Part shown: in pieces, positions 28,245 to 40,600 of the stretch
How positions within the stretch are numbered: position 1 is the first letter of the stretch
Layout: the number at the start of each line of letters is the position of its first letter
NCBI GenBank assembly: GCA_035222895.1
Contig: JAVYIG010002725.1
Location: 1 to 64,000, forward strand
Origin: Strongylocentrotus droebachiensis
Lineage: Eukaryota > Echinodermata > Echinoidea > Camarodonta > Strongylocentrotidae
Reading direction: 5' to 3'
DNA length: 64,000 nucleotides
Translations under genes and position numbers: made by a program
The notes under the pieces: generated by a model
What the model saw: the letters and a program-made list of their open reading frames with translations, nothing else
What the model was told of the DNA's origin: nothing
Databases searched by the model: none

Positions 28245-28625
28245 GCCAATCTTGAGCTCCGGTATGGGCATCGTATGATGAGAGAACATGGCTATAATTC
28301 ATTCTGGATTGTTTATCCTGCAGTAGATTGATTGTTTGAACCAGTGAAATAAAAACAACCTCGCACAAACTTGCTGGAAATCATCTTCAATAAAAACCAC
28401 AACTCTCCTTTTCGCATAGTGACTTGTGTTTAATGGTGTCGGGCCTACTACCTTTGATTTCCTTGTTTTTCTATGCTCAGTACTTGGCCCCTATACATTT
28501 TCTACCAAAACCGTTTGGCACATGTCACTTATTTGTCATCTTGAACATTCAGTGTGAGTTTTGTTGGATTATGTGAGAATTTATTTTCTATCATCACAAG
28601 AACTCAAGCTTATCTTTAAGCTGAT
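28243..28625 (+). mobile_element. MITE family 4, copy 2
   Basis: Opposite orientation to the copy at 15508, with the same landmarks such as TTCATTCTGGATTGTTTATC. Intergenic. Confidence 0.8.
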
Positions 28626-28854
28626 AATAGTGTATGGAGCCAGTAGGGTGTTAACTCTGTGTAAAACGATACAAGATTACGACCATCTGGCTCCAAGTAT
28701 ACGATATGTTCTTATTTACCTAGGGTAGCGACATCAGACTATTATGTGGTCTTTATAGACAAGTGATCTTTCTATACAGATGGCCACTATAAAAAAGCCC
28801 ATTTCTCTGTATTATCATTTTTTCTACAGAATACTGGTACTTTGTGACTAAAGC

Positions 28855-28997
28855 AATCAAACCTGCTTTAGTGACCACCTGTCTACAAAGACCACAATTT
28901 TGTTTACCCCTTGAAACATGTACTAAAGGAACCTGTCTACAAAGACCACTTTTTGTGTTTCCCTTGGGCGGTCGCTATAGACAGGTTTGACTGTATA
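28855..28997. mobile_element. MITE family 2 (CAGTCAAACCTG), clearest copy
   Basis: Inverted ends of the CAAACCTGCTTTAGTGACC / GGTCGCTATAGACAGGTTTG type. Other copies: 7547-7702, 29797-30352 (interrupted), 47091-47265, 49849-50172 (interrupted), 55312-55455 and a degenerate one near 52899-53045. Confidence 0.8.
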
Positions 28998-29538
28998 ATC
29001 ACCCATAGTTTTTTGGTGATATAAGTTATAACTATAATTCACATCTGGGTGCAATACCAATATTGCTTATTCTGAATCAACAAATAAAATAATCTTCATT
29101 CCATTACTTCCCAATTTAAATGGAATAAAGTATTAAAGTTATCTGGCATCTATATTAGAAATGAATAAAACACTATAATCTTATAGATATCAAAGGCTAA
29201 TCACTTAAAGCATAGTTCTTATTAACAAAAAAAGCAAAATACAAAGCTTGGGACGGATCTGATAATAATATACTATTAGGTATTTCTGAAGTCCCAACCT
29301 TAAACTAAATAAAAAATGTTGCACATCGTCACTCTGAAGAGCGTTTGATCTACGTTAAAGTATATGAGACCACGCCCTTCTGGCTCCAAACAGATGATGC
29401 ATCGTGTGGTTAATAAGTACCACAACATTTCCGAACTGCTCATAGCTTCAATTCTGCTTACCGCCTAACATCAAATGATTAACTTTTTTGTCGTTGTTCT
29501 GTTTTACCTTTTACTTTCCACATGACATGCAAAACTAA

Positions 29539-29765
29539 TCATTTTGTCTCTTCATAAACTTTATCTTTGACAACCTCTGGTTGATTGGCTTCGTCCGGGC
29601 TCTCCAGTTTTCTGCCGAGGTTGTTGATCCCTTCTGCCAGTTTCTCTGGGACAGCATTGGCGGCCTTGGCGACCCACTGGCGAAGCGCTGGGGAGGCCAC
29701 TCCCTGGTTGCTAGGCGACAGGTCGTAGATTGATTGAGCAGTAAAGAGCTGCATGGGCCATGGAA
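29539..29765 (-). CDS. ICE1: ICE1 last coding exon
   Basis: Codes IPWPMQLFTAQSIYDLSPSN, then QGVASPALRQWVAKAANAVP and a charged tail ending EETK before the stop. The IPW..QL...DLSPSN signature was the strongest single clue to ICE1. Confidence 0.87.
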
Positions 29766-32700
29766 CTGCAGGAGAAAGTGGATGAGATCAAAATATAGTC
29801 AAACCTGCTTTAGTATTGGTATTGGTATTGGTATTTATTTTCCCTATCACAATATTAAAAACAATACAAAGAAAATGCATGTACATAGTAAAATCAATAG
29901 TACAGTGAATGGCTGGATAACCCATTCAGTTTTGTTAGTATAACAAAGCTGTTCTTCCCTGGGGTCCAGGAATTAAGATATCAACAGTTATTATACAACA
30001 TACAATACAACATAGAATAATATAATTTGAATACATATAAAACCCACCACATATCAGAGAAGCATAAACACCCCCCCCCCATCCCAAGCATGTTCCATTA
30101 CAGATCAGAGCAAAACTGATTTCTTAAATTTAGATTTTTACAAAAAGTTTTTAAACTGTTGGATAGCTTAATAGTTAACGGTAGTGAGCACCTGTCTACA
30201 AAGACCACATGTTTTGTTTCCCTTGAAAATGGTTTCTCATTGAAACATGTACTAAAGGAGTTCTGAACCTTTCTACAAAGACCGCCTGTCTACAAAGACC
30301 ACTTTTTGTGTGTCCCTTGGGCAGTCGTTATAGACAGGTTTGACTGTACTTTAAGTGCACCAATCACTCAAAAAATATCTTTCTCTGCATGTTTGCAGAG
30401 TATCCTGTCGCTATATCACATTCAAGATATGACCTCCAAACGTTAAACTTCTATTGTCATAAAGATATATTTCAAGTTTATTATACATTCTCAATCAACG
30501 TAAAACCAACTTGAAAGCTGACAAGTCGACATAGCTGTACATGTTCGCATAGAATAGGCCCAGTACAAAACCCAAGTCCAACTACGGTTTCATGTGTGGA
30601 TTTTCATGTTTATTTTGTTTTTTGTTCATACTTCTTATCTATAACTATTAGACAATTCAGAAGTGAACAGGTTTTATTAATCTATTTATCTTTTAAGAAA
30701 TTTGGAGAAAAAAAAATCACAATTTAACTTACTGCTTTGAGATGGCTGTTGTAATACCGCTATTAGCATTTTCATGAGCTGCTCAACAGACTGAACATTC
30801 AGTACAAGCCCAATCTGTCCAACATTGCCTATGAACAACAAAACAATATAGAAAATATGTCATATCATTTCATTTATTCATTCACCACATGCCAGTAAAA
30901 CAAACACATGTTAAATCCGAAATAATAACGTAAATTCTATAAAATACAAAGGAATACTTAGATAAACAAACATAAAAACAAATTATAAGTCATTGACAAA
31001 AGGTGGAAATAATGAGTAAACTATAATGTTGCTTATCTTAAGATTTCATCAACTGAATGTCTTTAATGAAAAATATTGTAAATGTAAATAAGTTTCCTTT
31101 TACACCCTTTACAACTCTGTTCCTCATTTACGTAATATCTTTTCGTGCTAAATTTCACAAACTTCCGGTATACAAAATTTCCAATTTCTGAAGATTTTTT
31201 TTTTAAAATCAATAACTGCATGCATACTTAACAACTCTTGGATATTTAGAATGCCTGATTCACATTCTAAACAGCAATACAAATACAAACAGGTTCACTC
31301 ACCAATAACCTTCATCACTGCACAAGCAGTAGCTAATGAGGTGCTTGATTGTCCTGCCAGGCTTCCATCCCCAGGAGTTCCATCCTCTTTCTTCTCAGCA
31401 GTGCCCTTGGTTAGACTCTTGCTCCAGTCTTTCAAAACGGGCCAAAGCTGTCCGATGATGAGCTTATTATTAGTCCATTCCCAGCCTTGAGAGGAGGCTA
31501 GGAGCTCGACAGCCTTAATCGTTTCAAAGCACTTGTTACCCAGAAGGATCTGTGTTTTATCTGAATTTCAAGAGCAAAATCATGGGTTTCAAGTAAAATC
31601 GTAAAGTTACGACTTATGTATGCAAAATTGAAATAAACATTATCTAAATTTTAAGCTGGAATAATGGAGTTTAAGTAGCCCTATTCTACTGCGAGCACAT
31701 AAGGGAGCATCAATGAATAATAATAATGATCAATCTTTATATAGCGCATAACATATTACAAAGTATATCCCTATGTGATTAGTCTGCTCATTCATCGCTC
31801 TTTTTTTTATTGAGAGTGTATGTAGAGGTGTCGTGGTCTAGTGGTTTATTCACCATACTGTGGATCACATGGTTTGCGGTTCAAGTCCCGCGGCGGCACT
31901 AATGTCCTTTGTCACGATCAAACCGGGTGAGGTAAATACTATCTTAGCGCCATTATGGCAGCCATGCTAAAGCCAGGTTATTAATTGTGAAGCGACTGGA
32001 GTGTCAAGTCTGACAGACAAGAGCGCTATACTAGAACCAGCAGTACTATTATAATTATTATTATTATTATTATTATCATTTGAATGTGCGATATCTCTTC
32101 AAAGAAGTAATATTTGAAGCCCGCATTTCAACTATGGTATGGCGATATGAAACCCTGAACATCTGGAGCAAAATACTTTCTGGTGATTGGCACATTTTAA
32201 GGAAACATCTTCAACTTACTTTGTTGGAACGTTACTATGTCAGAATCCTTTAGCAAGCCTATCAGCCAATGAGCATGGGCATCTCCCTTTGACTCTGAGG
32301 CCATGGGATTCCAATGGCACAGATGGGCAAAACACTTAATAATCTATGGAAAATAGATTAGTAAAAAAAAGTACATGGAATAAAGTTGCTGGTTGAAATG
32401 TTTTATAATTAAAAAAATGACCGACTATATAATGGTTGACACAAGCTAAATAATAATATTACAGGTGTTGTAGTTCAGTGGTTTAAACAATTGGCTAGAG
32501 ACGCTGGAGGTCATGGGTTCAAGCCTCATGGCAACACCAGTATCCTTCAGCAAGACATTTATCTACATTTGCCACTCTCCACCCGGGTGTTAAATGGATA
32601 CAGAACGGAAGGAAAGAATCCCTTGCATTCCTTGCCTGTGGCCTCAGTGAAATATAACATCGCTCCATAAAACTCTGACTGAGGGTACGTTTATGCTCAA

Positions 32701-34611
32701 CTTTTTCTGGCCAGAATGAGGCATCTGTTATGCGTTTAGTTCAAAACTTTGTTGCCTCCTTTCTCATTTTTGTAGAATCACAGAAAAACGGTGATCATAA
32801 TCGCCGATCATAAACTCACAAAAAGGTGCGTTTACTATCGGCGATTCTGGGGAAGCATAACCGCACAATCATTTGTAAACACGTTTAAATGGGGTCAACA
32901 TAGCATGCGCAGTGCAGTGCAGGTGTGCAAATCAAGATGCAGACTCTGCAGTGCACTTCTCTGGCTCCTCCAGGCATGATTCTGGCTCTGAGCTGAGCCA
33001 GAATCATGCCTGGAGGAGCCAGAGAAGTGAGCATAAACAGTACACCGTGGAACTGCGATTACGATGAGCGTTTCAAATCGCTCAATCTGCCTTCAAAACT
33101 GGGCATAAACTTACCCTTTGTCTGTTCATATATTTTGTTATAATAAACTCCAGAGCCTTCAATATTTGTATGGTGGTATGCAGTATTCTGTAAATACAAT
33201 TATTCCCATCATCGTTAATTATTATACAGACGAGCTCCTTTTCCAAGAGAATAAAAACATATATTCCATTATTTGTTTGATCAAGTTCAATATTATTAGC
33301 ATATTGCTTTTTCTCTGTATATTACATCACTCCACCTGTGGAGAATCAGCATGAAACATTTGTTACAATATTGCAAACTGAGCGTGATTTTCTCATATTT
33401 AATCTTGCGCATGTGTATGAGCATTTACTCGCAAGCAATGCCAGCTGCTCTCTTGCGCGCACAGTAAATTTCACTGTAGATATATTTAATCGAATTTGCA
33501 TCTATGATAATACAAAAGCTGGCATTCTTTTGTGGTATTTCAGACAAACTGCATTCAGCTAGCACGAATAATGCTCTTGTATACAACCCATGCAATATGC
33601 GTCGAAATCGGCAGCCTAGCATAGCCGGGTAATGTCGGAGCGCCTTGAGTACCTTGCGAGGTCGATACGTGCGCTATATAAGAATCCAATATTATTATTA
33701 TTATTATTATTCTCAAGCTGAACGCAATATATCCGATACACCACTCACGGGCAGCCGATATCTTATAAATAATTTTGGACGTACCTTCTCTGCAGTTTCT
33801 CTTGTAAAGGCATTAGTGCTCTTGGCGTCAGTCTGAAGTTGGTGCATGGACAAGATTTCCATTGTCGAAATGAGAGGGTGAATACCACCATCCTGAAAAG
33901 AAAAAAAATTCAAAGTCATAGTTACAACATTTTTGGTGATAACAGAGGGAAGAGCCTACATGTAGATGTCTTCAATTTCAAATCTGTAATAAAATATAAC
34001 AATTCTCGCTACCTCAATTACAGTATTTGGCCGTAGAGGGCAGCACCAGCAATGGGTGTATTAGGCAAAGGCATTTCCGGTTCCCATACAAGTCTGATAA
34101 AAATTATAGTTTCGAAACCAATAAACTATATAATTAACAGATTATGATGGTGCCTACATAGATCTCATCAAATCAGTGGGGAAGTTCATGAAACTCAAAC
34201 AAAATGGCACAAATGACCATTGTAGTTTTATTTTCATCATTATTATCAACCATGTTCAACTACCTTGTAGCCATCTATCACTTTCCAAACCAAGATAGTT
34301 CATTGTGAACATCGTCATTGTCATCATCATCAATGTAATAACCACTAAAGTCCCAATCTGATATTAATCCCCCCCCCTTCGGTTCCCCCTCCTCCTCCTC
34401 TCATCATCATGATCATGATCATCACCATTACCATCATCATCGTGATCACCATTACTGCCACTACCGCCATCACCAAAATCATCATCACCACCATCATCAT
34501 CATCATCATCACCATTACCATCACCACCGAAATCATCATCATCATCACCATCATCATCATCATCTTCATCATCATCATCATCATCATCATCATCTTCATC
34601 ACCATCACCAC

Positions 34612-34648
<37 letters not shown>

Positions 34649-37600
34649 TTCATCACCACCAAAATCATTATCATCAATACCATCATCATCACCACCAAAA
34701 TCATTATCATCAATACCATCATCATCATCATCATCAGCTCATACCTTCTTTCTCAGAATGCCCGGCCAAACAGCAGCCATGGCCAGTAGGAGATGATATC
34801 CATTGGGTAGACTTTCCCTGAGGATATCATAACACATTACCCTGGCTCGAACCATCCAATCTGTGCAAACAAAACCGGAAAATAATGATATATAAGTGTC
34901 GCTCTATTTTGCATTCCATGAAATAAAAGGGTACAGAGTATCAACATCAGGGGGGTGTTTCACAAAGATTTTAAGTTGAACTGTTCTCGAAGTTGGACTT
35001 AAAAATTATGGAAAGCAATTAGCATCATTGAAAGTATTTTGTTAAAGGTATTTTAAAAGGCATAAAATGTTGATTCAAATCATTCATGTTTTCTATTATC
35101 ATGGGTGATTTCATGTTCTTGATGTGGAATTTATGAAAAGTCTAAAATACTTTTTCTTTTGAATATATTTCATTTTAAGTCTACAAACGGCTCTCCATAA
35201 TATTTAAGTCCAACTTAGAGTTAAGTTTCAACTTAGAATCTTTGTGAAACACCCCCCAGGACAAACTTACACGAGGCAAATCACACACAAAAAAATACTT
35301 TGCTCTACATTTCAGAGGTTTTATGTTACTATACTATATTCAAAATATGAGACTAACATAACTTCTAGGGTGAGATATCGCAAGTTTTGAATACATTCTC
35401 AATAAATATATAAACAACTATGTGAGGAGACTAGTTAATGGACTGATACACACTCACAAAGACAAGGATGCACATGCTTTGAATAAACAAAGTTCGACTT
35501 TTGGTTCTGTGTGTGCTGTTTGAAGATATTCTTCATTTCATTCATACTAACCCAAGGAATACTGAGTAAAGTGGTCTGCAGTCAGATTAATTCATTCTAG
35601 CTGTACATGAATAACTTTTGGAAGTGATTTGTAGTACTCTTTAGGGTGTGTTAAAATCTTCAGTTCACAGAATGAAACAACAAAATTCTACCCCACACAA
35701 ACCAGTAAATAATTCTACATGTACTGTATTTGCCGGCGATAAGGCCGCAGCGCCGCATAGGCCGCACCCCCGATTTTGACATTTAAAAAAAAAAAAAAAA
35801 ACTTTTGTCAAAGACGGGATTTAATCTCTTGTTGATGTGACTAAAATCACCGTCTTAGACCGCTCGGCCATCCCGCACTGATGCTATCACTTGCAGTTTT
35901 CTTTGATCTATACATTGTGCCTCTCTCTTGTGTATTGAAATGATTAAAAATGGCGACTTCGCGTGCTGGATGCTTCGCGGCAGCTCCGTTAAACAGGCCC
36001 TTCTTTTACTTTTGCAATGCATTGGCACGAACTTAGATCAAGATCTTTCGGCAGATGTTGTTTTTGGAAGTTTAATTTCGTCTTCATGTCAACAATACAA
36101 GATAAAATTGTCGGTAAGATGTGTGGAAATGCCCTGTACCATAGTGGTATAGTTATTGTACCGTTCGTAGTCCCATATGTGCAAATTCGTGCTGGTTTTG
36201 ACTTGCTTTTTTTTTTTTTTAACTCTTTCGCCGCATAGGCCGCACCCCGACTTTTTAATATTTTCTCTTCCAAAAATACTGCGGCCTTTACGCCGGAAAT
36301 ACGGGAGTCTGATTTCGCTTACAGTATATGTTTGTTTGTTTTGTTTGTTGTTATGTATCAAAAGTAATAACAATTCAACTTTACCTGATTCTCTGCAGAT
36401 GGCTGCAAACAGTCGGCTGAAGGTCAGAGTTCGACTGAGGTCCACGCCTTCCTGACTAGCTAGTCTTTGCCCAAGTTCGCTCATCAAATAATGCATCACA
36501 TTTTTCTGTGGACAACAAAAATTGTGTAAATGCTCAAAATCTGATACTTAGATACAGAGTTAGGCAGATATTTTCGTGGTAAACTGCTGCCAAAAAGCTG
36601 GCCACGGTTTTTCTACTTGTAAACTGAATGGAAACTGCATCTCCATTGAGCTCTGTTATTCTACATACAGAAATGTGGATCACATTGCACTTTATGTCAT
36701 CATTTTATGTCATCGTCATCATCTTGCCGCGTTATTTCTGAAGTAACCAATTAAAAATTTAAAGCAAGATGCTTTGAACAGAAACTAAAAAAAAAAGTAG
36801 AAAACAGCTTGAAAAATAAAGTTAGATCTGTGTAAGAGTATGAGTGAACATCCTTCTGGCTTTCAGCAGACAGTAAAATAGTATATACCGGTAACAAACT
36901 TTCACAACATAAAAAATAAGTAGATGGCCTTTTTTAATTGTGGCATGAAACGTTGCAAAATTGCAGACCACAGAAAAAACATGTTTATCGACAGCACGAG
37001 AAAGAAGCCTGATATCAAAGACTAACATCCAATGTGGAAATAATCTTGGCCCATTCTTACTCCACTGTACAAGTAGTAACTGTGATATTAAAGTGAAGCG
37101 AAACACAGCATGCTAGCAAGTATGTTGTCAATGAGCAGCTTTTGTAAGGTACATGTACACAAGTACTTGGTATAGCATTTACCTCTAAATTTTACTGGGA
37201 GGTTCTTGTGGAGGTCGGGAGGTTAAAACCCATCAAGGTAAATGTTGGATATGTGTTCATGAAAATTTAATGTATGTAATCATTATTCATTGATCCACCA
37301 ATGGTATATGTACATTCTATGATACACAGCTGGAAGTATTTTTTTCAAAAGGGCAAGAAAAATAATTCCTGCTGCACCACCATCACTATGGCTGTGATTC
37401 GGTATTCTAAAAAAGCACAAAAGTGGGGCTCCTCCATGTTAACAAGATCCGTGGGTATTTGGGGGTCATTTGTACAAGTGCAATCTCCATAGTGGACTAT
37501 TGACTATGTACATGGATATATATACATATATATACACTCACTCTATTCTTTTCTCTGGTCCACAGGTAGACGGTCTTTGAAATCTGCTCTTCATGAGGAG

Positions 37601-40600
37601 AGATCACGGGCTGTGCCGATGTGTTACCCACAATGCACTTGGCATAGATCGCCGGAAAGAGGTTCACGCTGTTCTGCCCCAAGAACTATTGAAACAGGAA
37701 AGATGGGAAGCAAGACAGGGAAACAAATGAGACAATAAATGATTGAGAGCGATTGAGAAGTGCTACATACGTATTTTTTAATTTCTTTTTCTTTTCATGC
37801 AATCTATGCAAATACTTAATTTACCTATATTTGTAGGTAACTTATATGCAAGTAATTACAGATGTCTACTTGTGGTGTAGACACTTAATATTCTCATTCC
37901 AACACTGTGCGATGACTCTGTCATACAAGATTGTTGGAAAATTTGAGTGCACCTTGTTTTAACTTTTATAATAACAACATGTACAGCCCGTAGTTATTGC
38001 TTAACAATAACATTTCAAACAAACCCGTGTATAATGGTTAGGTAGAGAAACCTCTTTATGTTTTAGTAATGGAGACCATTTATTTTCAAACTTTTGAGAA
38101 TGAATCTAGACAAACCTCAATGATGCACTCGCCAATAGGAAAGACCGATTCCTTTGGGCTGTGTTCTCGTATCAGACGAAGTACATCATGAAGATGAAGC
38201 TTCTTCAGGGCCTTAATTTGGTCTGGCGTTACTGGACCAGACAAGAGCCTGGACTGGCTTGGTCTTTTAAATGCAGTCTTGGCTTGGGCCTTGCTTGGGA
38301 CTCCATCTTGAGAACAAGTTGGAGTCTGGTTTAGGATCCCCTTTGAATTTGAGGATTCAGCTTGTGTTGTGCAGGGTGTAGTCTTTTCCAAGTCCTGGAC
38401 CTGGTTTACAGGTCCTGGTCCAGTTTGAGCTACATTTGGTGCAAGGCTATGGAGGGCTTCCTGGGGTGCTGCTGAGACCTGAGGCTTTGGTTTGGAAGCC
38501 AGAACAAACCCTGGGTAGACCAGTCCTCTGTTTCTTGGGGCTTGGTCCTTACTCAGAACCTGGACCGAATGCTGGACCAGCACATGAGTGGCAGGTATAG
38601 GAGGCTCACAAGGAACCTTAAACTGGGGGTTTGCACCATTTTCAGACTCCTTGGACTAATGAAAGGATAAAATAAATTAAAAGCATTTCATAAGAAGAAG
38701 CACACTGTCTTAAAAATAGTGCAGGGCAAAATACAATACACATCCAGAATAGAATAAACCTTGTGTTCCTAAAATAAGGAACAAATCACGGATTAAACAA
38801 ACAGCATTTGTAACAACTCTACTGAATTTCTAGACCAGATTCCAGAAAGAAAAACATATTTTTCATAGAAAAAAAATTCCCTGCTGGTAGCAAAAAGGGA
38901 ATCGCTATAAATTTGGTGAAAGGATGATGTTTAAAATTGAGAGTACCTTTCTGCTCTTAAAACACACTTAATGTCTTTCATTTTACTTCTATAACATTTC
39001 ATGCCCTTGTTCTGCATTCCATTTAAACTTAAGTCAACTACCAAAGAACTTTTTTATATTGTTATGCAAAAGTTTCGATTTAAATGCAAAGCAGATATGA
39101 CAATAACTCCTATTATTTCACACCCTTTCCTTCTAAAGCTAAAATACATTGTTTCAAAACCTAGAGGGACTCAACTTACCTGAGAATTTACCGAAGTCCC
39201 CTTGGTTTGCTTCTTCTTTCGACTTCGATTTGCTCTTTCCCCTCGATCATGAAAGGCCATTTGTCCCCATATGTTCCCAACAGTTGTCTTGCTCGGTAGC
39301 TTAGAGATGGGTTTATCAGGAACTACAGGTTCTGTAGCATCAGGCACATTTCTTCCTTCGTTGGGTTCTCCTTGGGTTCTCCTGTCCGATACAAGGCGTG
39401 TCTTTTCTTCGGCACGTTCATCACGAGGGATCTTTGTTTCTTCAGTCTTGGGGGGTTGCATGGAGGCAGATCCACTAACGGAGGATCTGTTCTCCTCCCG
39501 GTGAGGAATGACCCTGCTAAAAGCCGTTGCGTCTTCATGTCCATCCGTCCTCCGCAGGTATTCGCTAAAGCCACTCTTATTCTGTAACAGCGGTGGATGC
39601 ACCACATCGTTCTTTCCATGCAGTTCTCCTAGATTATTGGTAGACCTTTGGGGCAAGGTCACACTTTGGCTTTCTTTCACTAAACTTTCATTTGCCTTTC
39701 GCTCCCGAGTTGAATTGTGAGGTTGGTTGGTGGGTTCAGGTTTGGCACAGTTCCTTTGGGTATAATTTAGCACATGATTTCCGCTGTTGATGGCTCGAGC
39801 TTCGTTCCTCGCCTCAGAATGAGATGGTGGATTATTCTGGCTGGTATCTCCAGGTTTCTTACCAGGTTCTTCAGCACTGGACCTTCTGGCTATCAGTTTC
39901 TTTGAAAAGCTACTTCGGTGATCCCCTTTGTTGTCATCTCTGTCCAGGACAGCGTTGAGGCTTCGGATGGCAGTGGTTTTGTCCTGGTTATAACTTGGAC
40001 TACTATGCTGAGGTCGCACTGTGATGGCGTCCGATGGTGCTACAGAATGGAAAATCCTAGGTGAAGGCAGTTGGGGACTCTTTCCTGGAGAAACGGTCTG
40101 GATTGTTTGGACACCCAGCACAGGTGGTTGGACATCTGCAATAGGTGAAATCTCAGGGGGATGTTGGACATCGGCTATAGGAGAAATAGCAGGTGGAACG
40201 GACATCTCAGGTATGGGCGAGACAGCGAAAGGGACGGGTGTCGGGAAGAGTGGAGATATCATCCTTGGCTGAGCTTGCGCCTCAGGAATCTCCTCTGACA
40301 TCACTTCCTGCATGTCCCCTTCGCTTACATCAACGGTGTCTTCTGCTGGATGATATCGTGGTGGACTCGGTGGCAAAGGGGATAGCATTCTAGGGAAAGC
40401 TGGCAAGTCGAAGAAGAAAGTAGGCATGATAGGAGACACCCTCTCCACAGGTCTTTCAGGAGACATAGGAGATATCGGCCGAGCGTCAAATCCTTGAAAG
40501 GGTTCTTGTAGAGGGGACACAGGGCTGTTCCTCCCTGAGGAAGGCAGTGATGCAGTGGATGCATGTCGTTCCCGATGCTGAGGAACTAGAATCGGAGGCT

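Noticed and set aside
34345..34789. Met/Ile-rich frames of 126-129 codons
   Set aside because: They are translations of the (ATC)n microsatellite.
35813..35877. A functional tRNA gene
   Set aside because: The T-arm lacks GTTCNA and the length is too short; called a tRNA-like relic instead.
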